Virus record (IMG/VR): IMGVR_UViG_3300021420_000049
Coordinates: 1 to 49,991 of that record
DNA length: 49,991 nucleotides
DNA from: a virus
Direction: 5' to 3' (one strand)
Shown here: in pieces, positions 7,589-14,624 of the stretch
Layout: each line of letters begins with the position of its first letter
Numbering within the stretch: position 1 is the first letter of the stretch
Notes under the pieces: generated by a model
Databases searched by the model: none
Seen by the model: the letters and a program-made list of their open reading frames with translations, nothing else
Told to the model about the DNA's origin: nothing
Made by a program: the position numbers and the translations under genes

Positions 7589-8501
7589 TCGATACTCCTT
7601 CAAACTGTTTCTTTAACAACAGCTCTTTATACCATTCTGGTAAGCCACGTATTATTCCCCGCGAAATCTTGGGCCACGCAAATGCGAATAGCTTTTCCTT
7701 AATCTCTTCTTCGCATTCGCGCTTTATATCTGCTGGAACTTCTTTGATTAGTGCGGCAATATCCTGTGGTGAATCAGTTATTAATCCCTTCTCTGCAAGA
7801 TGTTGGATAGCCTTTTGCCAACGCGCCTGTGTATTGTATTCTGCTCCAAGATTGGCAATCATATCTCCCGTAGTAGGATTTTCGGTTTTCCACACATGAG
7901 CATGGGTCTCTTTAAAGGCTTCACTTACAAACTTGCCCATAAGCACTTCCTTATCTTTACCAAAAAGATTATAGAACACAGGTTTAATGACAATGCCCTC
8001 AATCTTTTGTCCACCGAGAACACTATCTTGCAGAAGAAATGACCGGACAAAAGCACCACCCGCCATAATCCCCTCCCATAACAAAGGAACTGTTTCCAGT
8101 CCTATACGATTAGCTTCCATCTGTTTAGCGGAATAGTTTAAAAATCGACATTCACTTATCTCAATATCAAATACAATAAGATGCTGCGCAGGTGCGCGAT
8201 TATAAGCAAGTACATTATGCTTGGGCTTTGCTAAGTATTCACAGCGATAAGTCCAGCCTGGGTGAAGATCATTTCTCAATCGCTTTACTGTTTCCACGGC
8301 TTTAGTGAACATTTTCTCTGGTGCCTCTACTACCATCTCGCAACCTTTCGAGCGCACTCGTAATTCGCCTTCTTCAGTTAAGCAAAATGAAAACTGTGAG
8401 CCATCTATCTTCTCTTCCACATATACGGGTCCCTTTAATAAGTCTGTAAGCGCGGCATGACCAAGATTATAAATGGATGAGTAACTATGCCAACTGGACA
8501 T
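7551..8501 (-). CDS. RNA ligase, Rnl2-like nucleotidyltransferase, 316 aa
   Basis: Seals nicks in RNA through a lysyl-AMP intermediate. Motif I is EKIDGSQ with nucleophile Lys31, followed by RSKG (50-53), ECEYL-like CEYLAKPKHN (88-96), FDIE (111-114, motif III), EGIVIK (168-173, motif IV) and MGKF...FKE (from 188, motif V). A C-terminal helical region from about 205 to 316 follows. In phages such ligases repair RNA, for example tRNA broken by host defence nucleases. No polynucleotide kinase/phosphatase partner is recognisable here. The start overlaps the nuclease gene upstream by 17 bp. Confidence 0.92.
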   Translation of the reverse strand: MSSWHSYSSIYNLGHAALTDLLKGPVYVEEKIDGSQFSFCLTEEGELRVRSKGCEMVVEAPEKMFTKAVETVKRLRNDLHPGWTYRCEYLAKPKHNVLAYNRAPAQHLIVFDIEISECRFLNYSAKQMEANRIGLETVPLLWEGIMAGGAFVRSFLLQDSVLGGQKIEGIVIKPVFYNLFGKDKEVLMGKFVSEAFKETHAHVWKTENPTTGDMIANLGAEYNTQARWQKAIQHLAEKGLITDSPQDIAALIKEVPADIKRECEEEIKEKLFAFAWPKISRGIIRGLPEWYKELLLKKQFEGVSNEETTNEETSGC

Positions 8502-9120
8502 TTGCTTTCCTCTCTATTTCATCAAATATTCCGCGCAATTTCAAGAATTTATTGAATACGCGCTTACCCAATTTAAATGTTTTTGTGGTGAGTTTGTAAT
8601 CTGGTTTATCCTTGCTCACATGCACAATCATCCCTTGTTTAATTTTACTGCCCATCATCTCATTATAAGCAAACGCATACGCGGCAAGCTGTAGGTCCAT
8701 TTCAGGATATATTCTTGCCCCTGTTTTCCAATCCAATACCATAGGAACTTTTTCTAGCCGCCCTATAGCATCGAATGTGCCACTATAAAGATGCACCTTA
8801 CTTATTACTTTCATTTCGGTATGGTCAATAATTCCATTGACACTTTGGGCCCAGCTTATCCAAGACTGAACCATACCATGGATACGGGGCAAACAGGAAG
8901 GATATTTTAACGCTCTGTGGTCTGGTACTCTATTGTCTAGCCAAGCCTCTACACAATCATGGAAAGTCGTACCAATAGCGGCGGCGATTTCCATTTTACG
9001 TGTTGCGCGTTCTCCCCACTTCTCGCGCCACGCATTCAGCCATGGCGCGGGTTTCGACGAGATTATCGTAGAAACACTTGGAAACCATACTCCATCTATG
9101 AATGTTTCACTATGCGACAT
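8485..9120 (-). CDS. PD-(D/E)XK nuclease of the RecB/Cas4 type, 211 aa
   Basis: Residues SGTFDAIGRL (Asp117), VLDWKTG (Asp130, Lys132) and QLAAYAFAY (Gln144, Tyr148) form the RecB-family nuclease core, with His54 and Glu102 upstream. There is no CxxC or four-cysteine iron-sulfur motif, so it is not a classical Cas4. It probably degrades or trims phage or host DNA during recombination. The next upstream genes include an OB-fold-like protein, which fits a recombination module. Confidence 0.88.
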   Translation of the reverse strand: MSHSETFIDGVWFPSVSTIISSKPAPWLNAWREKWGERATRKMEIAAAIGTTFHDCVEAWLDNRVPDHRALKYPSCLPRIHGMVQSWISWAQSVNGIIDHTEMKVISKVHLYSGTFDAIGRLEKVPMVLDWKTGARIYPEMDLQLAAYAFAYNEMMGSKIKQGMIVHVSKDKPDYKLTTKTFKLGKRVFNKFLKLRGIFDEIERKANVQLA

Positions 9121-9428
9121 TAGGCCCTATGCACATATTCGTATCCGGCATCGGCGGCTTGCTCAACAAGTTTAAGATAATCCTGTAGCGTATTCCCCGT
9201 GTTCAACTGCAACAAACCAACACTATGCATACACGCTTGCCACACTCCGGCCCGACTAATACGATCATCTTTGTCGGCCCAATCTTTTTTACTCATTGTT
9301 TCACTACTTGCCAATTTACTCACCGCTTTTTTTACACTGGCGACACGTTCCGTTTGCGCGGGTGTCGGTGATTCTTGTTTTGGTGCTTCTACAACTGGTG
9401 CGGATGACTTCGATTTAAGTAGTGGCAT
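9120..9428 (-). CDS. Hypothetical protein of recombination module, 102 aa
   Basis: The N-terminal half is low complexity and charged (SAPVVEAPKQESPTPAQ). The C-terminal half holds KDDRISRAGVWQAC and AADAGYEYVHRA, a pattern I have seen in phage proteins next to ssDNA-binding and recombination genes. No enzymatic motif. AGGAGATATT precedes the start; the TAA overlaps the nuclease ATG as TAATG. Confidence 0.65.
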   Translation of the reverse strand: MPLLKSKSSAPVVEAPKQESPTPAQTERVASVKKAVSKLASSETMSKKDWADKDDRISRAGVWQACMHSVGLLQLNTGNTLQDYLKLVEQAADAGYEYVHRA

Positions 9429-9436
9429 AATATCTC

Positions 9437-9802
9437 CTATTCGACTGTGACATTAAAAACATGTGCCGGTTGACCTTTCCCCGTTTTCTTTGTTCCACCA
9501 TACGTGATAGTGACAGTCTCACCAATCGCCACTTGAGCAAGCTGCCGCGCTAAACGCGTAGGCGCAAAGGCATCAACCGTACTTCCCTCTTCCGGCTGTA
9601 CTTCTTTTCTATCCTTTCCGAGAAAGAACTTACATGAAGCATCCAACACTTTGAAACTGTAGACAGGACGCGGCCCATACTGTGTTTTCACATCCCGCCT
9701 ACTTGCAACAACACCCTTTAGCATTGCACCTTGTACTTTTAAATCGGCGGTGGGGTTAAACTCTCCGCCTTCGCCGTTCGTGTCTGCAATTACTCGTCCC
9801 AT
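9437..9802 (-). CDS. OB-fold-like (putative ssDNA-binding) protein, 121 aa
   Basis: A beta-rich protein with KGVVASRRDVKTQYGPRPVYSF, a middle APTRLARQL segment and ETVTITYGGTKKTGKGQPAHVFNV at the end. The alternating strands and basic loop resemble an OB fold, and the place beside a RecB-like nuclease fits a single-strand DNA-binding role. This is inferred, as no family was confirmed. The start is the ATG at 9802, 9 bases after AGGAGA; a GTG at 9811 is the alternative. Confidence 0.6.
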   Translation of the reverse strand: MGRVIADTNGEGGEFNPTADLKVQGAMLKGVVASRRDVKTQYGPRPVYSFKVLDASCKFFLGKDRKEVQPEEGSTVDAFAPTRLARQLAQVAIGETVTITYGGTKKTGKGQPAHVFNVTVE

Positions 9803-9803
9803 G

Positions 9804-10034
9804 TTATTCACTCTCCTTTTTGAAATTATGAAACAGTTCTTTTAAGTCCGTATGCCATATATTACCATAGCGATATTTTCTAATCTGTGGACAGACTTTA
9901 CTATTCTCTGTACAGGCATTACCGTAATCAAAGCCTACTATCTTCACTGTATCTCCTTTACATAAATCTGCACCAAAAGGATGATCTTTTAACACTATAA
10001 GGGTATCACCTTTACGAAGTGTAATAGTTTTCAT
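9804..10034 (-). CDS. Hypothetical protein, 76 aa
   Basis: Starts MKTITLRKGDTLIVLKDHPFG and contains KGDTVKIVGFDYG. Two short beta repeats (KGDT) suggest a small SH3-like barrel. One CTENSKVC cysteine pair. AAGGAGAAAT precedes the ATG. Family not recognised. Confidence 0.6.
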   Translation of the reverse strand: MKTITLRKGDTLIVLKDHPFGADLCKGDTVKIVGFDYGNACTENSKVCPQIRKYRYGNIWHTDLKELFHNFKKESE

Positions 10035-10043
10035 ATTTCTCCT

Positions 10044-10562
10044 TTAAAATAATCGCACGGCTAGAACAACGCCAGCGTATTTGTTAGACTGATACACTAT
10101 ACCGCCTTGTAGGTTACCTTTGAAATTGTATGTTACTTTTGCAAATACAATAGGTGGATACATTCCGATTTGATCTGCTATTCCAATTCCTAAATCTAGT
10201 CTCTTCCAGTATAATCCATCCATACCTGCACCTAATCGTACATGATCTGAGCCCAGTAGTCCTAAGAATGCGTGATGCTCAAACCCAAACTGCGGAGATG
10301 TTACTTTAACTGTACCATTCTTTAATACGTCGATTGTCGATGTTCTATCTGGTAGAGTTTCAATTATGCGCTTTCCACCAGGACGAAGTATAACTAGTTG
10401 ATGTGTGTCTGGATTTACTGTTATTTGTTCTGCGTCATTTGACGGCAAAACGGTGGATACTGATGATTTAGGACCATCAGCGGCAGTTCGCTTGCATCTC
10501 CCTAAACCAAATGCCATACCCAAGACGGCAAGAGCCAAAAAGATTTTGTATCTAAGTTTCAT
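10044..10562 (-). CDS. Membrane-anchored or exported hypothetical protein, 172 aa
   Basis: An N-terminal basic start and hydrophobic stretch (KIFLALAVLGMAFGLG, residues 6-21) form a signal anchor or signal peptide. The rest is beta-rich and ends in alternating segments (VTYNFKG, GGIVYQSNKYAGVVLAVRLF) with a terminal Phe, like an outer-membrane strand. The ATG at 10562 follows GGAGG and overlaps the stop of a 42-aa membrane gene as ATGA. It may act in lysis or envelope contact; function unknown. Confidence 0.65.
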   Translation of the reverse strand: MKLRYKIFLALAVLGMAFGLGRCKRTAADGPKSSVSTVLPSNDAEQITVNPDTHQLVILRPGGKRIIETLPDRTSTIDVLKNGTVKVTSPQFGFEHHAFLGLLGSDHVRLGAGMDGLYWKRLDLGIGIADQIGMYPPIVFAKVTYNFKGNLQGGIVYQSNKYAGVVLAVRLF

Positions 10563-10687
10563 TGCATCCTCCGCACGGCTACAAAAAATACACTGGCGAT
10601 AAGAGCATAGCCGTAACACCATGGCTGCGGAGCTACCCAAGCCGCCGAAGTAAGGGCACCGGCGATCATAGCCAAGAAAGTTATCAT
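10559..10687 (-). CDS. Membrane microprotein, 42 aa
   Basis: Two hydrophobic segments (MITFLAMIAGALTSAAWV and YGYALIASVFFVAV) and an arginine end. Linked by ATGA overlaps to the genes on both sides, so it is part of a translationally coupled trio of membrane proteins (56, 42 and 172 aa). Size and topology suit a holin-like protein, but this is inference. Confidence 0.55.
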   Translation of the reverse strand: MITFLAMIAGALTSAAWVAPQPWCYGYALIASVFFVAVRRMQ

Positions 10688-10854
10688 AGTTTGGGTGTCC
10701 CTGTATTACTATAAGCGAAGCTCGCTATAGTAGTGCCCCATACCCCCGCCTCAGCCAAATTCATCGGTGGTAAATGAAATAATGGCGCAAGTAAACGAAT
10801 GATAAAAACTATACCAAATAAATCTACCCATGTTCCGCCGTCTAATGATTTCAT
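10684..10854 (-). CDS. Membrane microprotein, 56 aa
   Basis: Starts MKSLDGGTWVDLFGIVFII, with one or two hydrophobic stretches (about 10-28 and 36-48). ATGA overlaps at both ends connect it to the sigma-like gene upstream and the 42-aa membrane gene downstream. Function unknown; a holin or spanin-like role is possible. Confidence 0.55.
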   Translation of the reverse strand: MKSLDGGTWVDLFGIVFIIRLLAPLFHLPPMNLAEAGVWGTTIASFAYSNTGTPKL

Positions 10855-11228
10855 ACTCTCCCCCGGCTAATTGCCTGTTCACAGAAACTAGTTAGGAATT
10901 TCACCGCTCTATTCTTATACATTTGCACAGCACTCTTACTGATATTAAGAATCTCCGCTGCTTCGGCAAATGATTTATCTTCCCGCATAGTCAACAAATA
11001 CACTTCGCGTTGCCGTCCTTGTAAATGCTCTATGGCCTCTCCAAGTATAAGCTGAGGTGTGGAAGGAATACCGTACTCTGTTTCGGGCAACACATCAGGA
11101 TTGGCCTGGGCTTGTTCTTGCATGTTTAACTTTCCTACATGCTCCCAATAAGGTGAATGTTCCCCACTAGACGAATCTTTATGTGACTCAATTTGTCTAA
11201 TCTTCTGAAGCTTTGTTCTCTTTTTCAT
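10851..11228 (-). CDS. Sigma-region-4-like helix-turn-helix protein, 125 aa
   Basis: The C-terminal 55 residues read EAIEHLQGRQREVYLLTM, then SFAEAAEILNISKSAVQMYKNRA, the pattern of sigma70 region 4 and related HTH regulators. The N-terminal part is basic and polar with no region 2, so it cannot act as a complete sigma factor. It may redirect host RNA polymerase or act as a DNA-binding regulator of late genes. The ATG at 11228 follows GGGAGACAT; an in-frame TTG at 11312 would overlap the upstream gene. Its stop overlaps the 56-aa gene as ATGA. Confidence 0.75.
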   Translation of the reverse strand: MKKRTKLQKIRQIESHKDSSSGEHSPYWEHVGKLNMQEQAQANPDVLPETEYGIPSTPQLILGEAIEHLQGRQREVYLLTMREDKSFAEAAEILNISKSAVQMYKNRAVKFLTSFCEQAISRGRV

Positions 11229-11289
11229 ATGTCTCCCTATACTCTGTAGGCTTAAACTAGCTAAACGTATAACACCTTCATTGGAATTG

Positions 11290-11448
11290 TTATTCTCCTT
11301 GTCCTTCTGCAAGCGATTTTCGTTCTAAACGTGCAGCTTTTTTACGTGCTTTAGCTATCTTTTTGTTAAATATAAATACATCACGGCGCATATGTTTACG
11401 GGCCACGCGTGATTTTGTCGTAACACATTTGCCATAAGCTTTATACAT
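11290..11448 (-). CDS. Basic hypothetical protein, 52 aa
   Basis: Lysine/arginine-rich (FNKKIAKARKKAARLERKS) starting MYKAYGKCVTTKS, with GGAGAAATAATC before the ATG. Charge suggests nucleic-acid binding; no family recognised. A 61-base gap separates it from the sigma-like gene. Confidence 0.55.
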   Translation of the reverse strand: MYKAYGKCVTTKSRVARKHMRRDVFIFNKKIAKARKKAARLERKSLAEGQGE

Positions 11449-11450
11449 GA

Positions 11451-11720
11451 TTATTTCTCCTTTTGCACGGTAACTAACTCAGATATATATATCCCTTTTA
11501 ATCGTTCTTCTGCGGTAATTTTACAATCATCTATATTGCCGTAAAGCCCCGACACGTCGCCGCGAAGCCCCGACACGTTACCGCTAAGCCTCGATACGTC
11601 GCCGCTAAGCCCCGACACGTAGCCGCTAAGCCCCGACACGTCGCCGCTAAGCCCCGACACGTCGCCGCTAAGCCCCGACACGTCGCCGTTAAGCTTTGAT
11701 TTAAACAGTTTTCTTATCAT
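11451..11720 (-). CDS. Heptapeptide-repeat protein, 89 aa
   Basis: Residues 11-60 are consecutive seven-residue repeats of the form GDVSGLS, with variants such as GYVSGLS, GDVSRLS and GNVSGLR. A non-repeat end follows (GNIDDCKITAEERLKG). Regular G.V..L spacing fits a short beta-solenoid or left-handed helix. Similar GDVSGL repeats ending in a N.DDC..T..ER segment occur in other phage proteins of unknown function. AGGAGGAATAAT precedes the ATG. Repeat number is likely variable because the DNA repeats are near identical. Confidence 0.8.
   Translation of the reverse strand: MIRKLFKSKLNGDVSGLSGDVSGLSGDVSGLSGYVSGLSGDVSRLSGNVSGLRGDVSGLYGNIDDCKITAEERLKGIYISELVTVQKEK
11544..11690. repeat. Seven tandem 21-bp repeats within the heptapeptide gene
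   Basis: Units start at 11544, 11565, 11586, 11607, 11628, 11649 and 11670. The plus-strand consensus begins AAGCCCCGACACGTCGCCGC, and units differ at zero to four positions. The 21-bp period keeps the reading frame of the minus-strand gene, so expansion or contraction would only add or remove GDVSGLS units. Confidence 0.97.
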
Positions 11721-11721
11721 A

Positions 11722-12087
11722 TTATTCCTCCTTAGCGATTTTTGTTTTAGATGGTGGCTGTACTAGCCACACTTTAAGATGCCTCACACCGAATTTTTTC
11801 TCCTCCGCATATGTGTACACAAATACATCCACACGTTTTTTATGGCGACGATGCATACAATCATTGACCAAGCGATAACCAAACCCATCAATATACACGC
11901 AATCGCCGTAATGTATAATCCCGCTATCCAAGAAGTCTTGACTAATCGCCACACCCAATTCAGAAACGTTGTCATCATTTGCCGTTCTGCAATGCTCTCG
12001 ACTTGTGCATTCCGGCTTTGTTTGTTCTGGTACGGGCCTGTATGACGTACATGTAAGAATTCCCAATAGAATTAAGTGTACTTGCAT
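11722..12087 (-). CDS. 3D-domain protein (exported, cell-wall associated), 121 aa
   Basis: The C-terminal part has the 3D domain: VAISQDFLDSG, YGDCVYIDGFGYRLVNDCM, HKKRVDVFVYT and KKFGVRHLKVWL, with the Asp residues that give the domain its name. This double-psi beta-barrel occurs in MltA-type lytic transglycosylases and other peptidoglycan enzymes. A hydrophobic N-terminus (MQVHLILLGILTC) suggests export, and the Cys at 13 could be a weak lipobox. It may be a murein hydrolase for lysis. Strong AGGAGGTTAC before the ATG. Confidence 0.85.
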   Translation of the reverse strand: MQVHLILLGILTCTSYRPVPEQTKPECTSREHCRTANDDNVSELGVAISQDFLDSGIIHYGDCVYIDGFGYRLVNDCMHRRHKKRVDVFVYTYAEEKKFGVRHLKVWLVQPPSKTKIAKEE

Positions 12088-12102
12088 GTAACCTCCTTTG
12101 CA

Positions 12103-12339
12103 TCAATAATCCCTCCAACATTCGCGTTTACAATCTCGCTCGCATATCCTGATATCTACTTTGATACCTGAATAAAAACATTCGGGACACGGAACATAAT
12201 TATAGTCACTAGTATGTACATCTTCTTTGTAGACACTATTTTCCCATAGAATACTTCCCCATCTGTCTACAAAGAACTTTATACAGCATTCAGGAATAAG
12301 GGAATGTCTACCGAAGGCAATGTCTCTTTCCCTACTCAT
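12103..12339 (-). CDS. Cysteine-rich hypothetical protein, 78 aa
   Basis: Contains FGRHSLIPECCIKFFVDRW, CPEC, and a C-terminal ICERDCKREC. The IPECCI..F pattern is one I associate with small conserved phage proteins of unknown function; the cysteines probably bind zinc. ATG at 12339 overlaps the upstream stop by 8 bp; upstream in-frame ATGs at 12345 and 12351 are alternatives. Confidence 0.55.
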   Translation of the reverse strand: MSRERDIAFGRHSLIPECCIKFFVDRWGSILWENSVYKEDVHTSDYNYVPCPECFYSGIKVDIRICERDCKRECWRDY

Positions 12340-12673
12340 TTTCATCTTCATAGATGCTTTCTACTTCATCCGCGTCATCCATACCATAATCTTTCTCGTA
12401 AGTATACCAATAATCTGACTGTGCTGCATCTATCAAAGCTTTGTCTATACATGGTCCCACATTTGACATAAACTCCTTTTCAGTGAACCTAGACTCTAGC
12501 CGCGCTAATATATCGTTATTATTATAGAAACGTATGCCGTTTAATGTATCAGAAGGCAGTTTTATCATTACGCGGCTTCGGTCTATGGCTAGATTAAATA
12601 AGTGTACTGCATCCCGTGAAAATCTTTCTCTATCCATTGCCCATCCGCTTGATACTTTAAATGTTTCGTTCAT
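12332..12673 (-). CDS. Hypothetical protein, 113 aa
   Basis: Soluble acidic protein starting MNETFKVSSGW, ending in a Glu/Asp-rich tail (DDADEVESIYEDENE). The ATG at 12673 overlaps the stop of a 41-aa zinc-ribbon gene as ATGA, with AGGAG upstream. No family recognised. Confidence 0.6.
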   Translation of the reverse strand: MNETFKVSSGWAMDRERFSRDAVHLFNLAIDRSRVMIKLPSDTLNGIRFYNNNDILARLESRFTEKEFMSNVGPCIDKALIDAAQSDYWYTYEKDYGMDDADEVESIYEDENE

Positions 12674-12795
12674 TTTAATCTCCTCATACATTCTCGGCAT
12701 AAAGTTTGACCTGTATCATTGTTATATCCATGCCATACGCTCCCTATCTGATCCTCTAAACATTGTCCACAGAAGTACATCAGCTTAGCATCCAT
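12670..12795 (-). CDS. Zinc-ribbon microprotein, 41 aa
   Basis: Two CxxC pairs (CGQC at 9-12, CREC at 33-36) spaced as in a small zinc ribbon, on a 41-codon frame. AGGAGAATC precedes the ATG, and the TGA overlaps the next ATG (ATGA). Confidence 0.6.
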   Translation of the reverse strand: MDAKLMYFCGQCLEDQIGSVWHGYNNDTGQTLCRECMRRLK

Positions 12796-12904
12796 GATTC
12801 TCCTCGTATTGAATTATTTGCTCTCCACAGTCTAAACATATATATGTAGTCATGCCTTCCGTATTCTGTCGAAATTCTAGGCGGTGATTTCCATTTTCGC
12901 ACAT
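12785..12904 (-). CDS. Zinc-ribbon-like microprotein, 39 aa
   Basis: Starts MCENGNHRLEFRQN and carries CLDC at 23-26 and Cys/His at both ends (C2, H7, C39), so a single zinc site is plausible. GGGGGTTAAT precedes the ATG. Overlaps the next gene by 11 bp. Confidence 0.55.
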   Translation of the reverse strand: MCENGNHRLEFRQNTEGMTTYICLDCGEQIIQYEENHGC

Positions 12905-12905
12905 A

Positions 12906-12992
12906 TTAACCCCCTAAACTCATAACCGCTATGCCCAACGCCATTATCACTAACAACCGCACTATCCATAATCCTACCTTCCACCCGTTCAT
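12906..12992 (-). CDS. Single-helix membrane microprotein, 28 aa
   Basis: WKVGLWIVRLLVIMALGIAV forms one membrane helix in a 28-codon frame. Its ATG overlaps the zinc-finger gene stop (ATGA) and it ends one base before the next ATG. The exact fit between two genes is the main support. Confidence 0.45.
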   Translation of the reverse strand: MNGWKVGLWIVRLLVIMALGIAVMSLGG

Positions 12993-13243
12993 CCGATTAT
13001 TGCTCCCTCTTTTTGTTTTGCTTCCCAAGCTCGTACTATACGAAATTTTTCTATAGGGTCCATACGTTTATACTCTCTTTGTTTTAGTTCCTTCGGTTTA
13101 ACTAACAATGTTAATATGTCGCTTACTCCTATTTCTATTTCCTGTTCTTTTTGTTTGTGCGTCACCCCATGTGATAGACTCAAATGAGCATGATAGTCTA
13201 CCCAGTTAGCAAATATTTCTCTGCATATTGGACATAAATTCAT
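12989..13243 (-). CDS. C2H2 zinc-finger protein, 84 aa
   Basis: An N-terminal classical finger CPICREIFANWVDYHAHLSLSH (as C-x2-C-x12-H-x5-H, residues 4-25), followed by a charged helical part. The start at 13243 overlaps the upstream 51-aa gene as ATGA; the longer upstream reading has no site. May bind DNA or RNA; target unknown. Confidence 0.65.
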   Translation of the reverse strand: MNLCPICREIFANWVDYHAHLSLSHGVTHKQKEQEIEIGVSDILTLLVKPKELKQREYKRMDPIEKFRIVRAWEAKQKEGAIIG

Positions 13244-13395
13244 GATAGAACCTCTTCTAGAATACCTTCTGGCGCAATGCGAAGGTTTGGTAAACCATGA
13301 GCCGCGCAAAAGTAGATTGGCCCAAATGTGGGCAATCGCAACACCACATCTGCTGAATGTGTACAATCCATTTTATAACAATCAGGTTTAAACAT
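13240..13395 (-). CDS. Cys/His-rich small protein, 51 aa
   Basis: C6, C11, H13, C30 and H33 (CAAH) suggest a zinc site. It starts at TAATG with the stop of the 88-aa gene, with GGAGG 8 bases before, and ends at ATGA with the zinc-finger gene. Confidence 0.6.
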   Translation of the reverse strand: MFKPDCYKMDCTHSADVVLRLPTFGPIYFCAAHGLPNLRIAPEGILEEVLS

Positions 13396-13661
13396 TAAAT
13401 TATCCTCCATTGTTTTAACCCCTCTATGGATAAATCACTTCCATAGTTAGGATGTGTAGCCGGCCCCATAATCCGCCAAAACTTTACTAATGTCCCATCT
13501 GGAAAACCTTGATTAAATGTGCGCTTAAGCTTTACAGGGCCTATAGCCCCTTGGTTGACAATTCTAGCCCCTAAGAGTACAGATTGTACCTCCATGACCT
13601 CTTCTGGCACACACAAGGCGGCTAGCCTATCACCATTTAATACACGTGTTGTAAGGCTCAT
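13395..13661 (-). CDS. Hypothetical protein, 88 aa
   Basis: Starts MSLTTRVLNGDRLAALCVPEEVMEV after AAGGAGGTGGCCTAAC. Contains KFWRIMGPATHP and ends QWRII. Unrecognised soluble protein; the start was chosen by the GGAGG site over an in-frame ATG at 13691. Confidence 0.6.
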   Translation of the reverse strand: MSLTTRVLNGDRLAALCVPEEVMEVQSVLLGARIVNQGAIGPVKLKRTFNQGFPDGTLVKFWRIMGPATHPNYGSDLSIEGLKQWRII

Positions 13662-13662
13662 G

Positions 13663-14025
13663 TTAGGCCACCTCCTTAGTACGTCGTACATGGGCTATTT
13701 CATTAAAATTTCCGATTTGATAGCCATGCCAAACAGAGTTATCAAAGTTAAACCAAAAATCGAAACGATTGCCACCGAAATTATGCCGCGATTTACGAAC
13801 ACCATAAACATTAAATGATAATGTTCCAGGCCAATTGGTAACTTTTCCATTTACATAATAAAGGGTGTATTGTCCGTTTTTAATCATCGTTTGTGCATCC
13901 TCTTTCCCACAACAATCGAAACAAAATATTTGACCATCAGCATTTTTGCCGTATCCTGTAGTAATGTCATCGTGGTATACCGTTTTAAATCTGCAATTTG
14001 TACATACAATATTTGATATGGTCAT
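13663..14025 (-). CDS. Zinc-binding hypothetical protein, 120 aa
   Basis: CTNC at 8-11 and CFDCC at 35-39 with TTGYGKNADGQ between them form a zinc module; a NWPGTLSFN segment lies in the middle, and the end is basic. This layout is common in unnamed phage proteins. GGAGTGAAATAAT precedes the ATG. Confidence 0.65.
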   Translation of the reverse strand: MTISNIVCTNCRFKTVYHDDITTGYGKNADGQIFCFDCCGKEDAQTMIKNGQYTLYYVNGKVTNWPGTLSFNVYGVRKSRHNFGGNRFDFWFNFDNSVWHGYQIGNFNEIAHVRRTKEVA

Positions 14026-14026
14026 A

Positions 14027-14293
14027 TTATTTCACTCCTTTAGGAGAGATATCCCCCGCAATGAGATTGTCAAAGAACTCTTGCGGCTTTTCACTTGCCA
14101 CTTTACCATAACCCCCTAACCATTGATTAATATGGCAGCTTGTGGTAGTGCTCCAATGCTTCGCTGTTCGATAGAATACAAAGCCTAAGCCTTCGTCGAT
14201 CATTACAGCGACGGGAGTCTTATAGCTGAAAAGTATGTCCATTCCATCCATCGATAGCATTGTCATGTTCGCTTTGATTTGTGATAATTTCAC
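14027..14293 (-). CDS. Conserved phage protein resembling DUF8033, 88 aa
   Basis: Contains LFSYKTPVAVMIDEG, HWSTTTSCHINQWL and an FFDNLI end, the pattern of a small phage family I recall as DUF8033. Function unknown. The ATG overlaps the endonuclease VII stop as ATGA. Confidence 0.65.
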   Translation of the reverse strand: MKLSQIKANMTMLSMDGMDILFSYKTPVAVMIDEGLGFVFYRTAKHWSTTTSCHINQWLGGYGKVASEKPQEFFDNLIAGDISPKGVK

Positions 14294-14619
14294 GGTTTGG
14301 CTCCTTTTAAGTAATCAATTAAGTTTAGAAGTATATTTGTATCGTCGAAACAAAGCCCTAAAGCTCTATTGCAACGAACACAAAGCAATCCCCTAATCTT
14401 TCCAGTGATATGATCGTGGTCTACGCATAATGCTTTTTTAAATTCACTTTCGTGTTTCTGGCATCCCGCGCAACGCCCATTCTGAAGCACTAAGATTTCT
14501 TCGTACTGACTTAATGTGATACCATAATTATACTGAAGATTGCCATTTTGATAGGCTCGAATCTTCGCTCGATTCGTTAGATAATAAACCCGTAACGTGT
14601 CTTTTTTATTTCGATTCAT
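14290..14619 (-). CDS. Endonuclease VII-like Holliday junction resolvase, 109 aa
   Basis: Matches recombination endonuclease VII: YGITLSQYEEIL, CAGC (50-53), VDHDH (67-71, active site), RGLLCVRCNRALGL (77-89) and a C-terminal NLIDYL helix. It cleaves branched DNA during recombination and before packaging. All metal-binding cysteines and catalytic residues are present; the length is close to the family core. A sigma70 promoter ends only 5 bases before the ATG and there is no ribosome site, so a leaderless message is likely. Confidence 0.93.
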   Translation of the reverse strand: MNRNKKDTLRVYYLTNRAKIRAYQNGNLQYNYGITLSQYEEILVLQNGRCAGCQKHESEFKKALCVDHDHITGKIRGLLCVRCNRALGLCFDDTNILLNLIDYLKGAKP

Positions 14620-14624
14620 AATTC

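Noticed and set aside
10714-10722. AGCGAAGCT 9-mer also at 15494-15502 and, reversed, at 15740-15748
   Set aside because: Three copies of a short, self-complementary-like word; one lies in a coding region. Too weak to call a repeat family.
11544-11690. Tandem array considered as a CRISPR
   Set aside because: Units are adjacent without spacers, 21 bp long and in frame with a protein.
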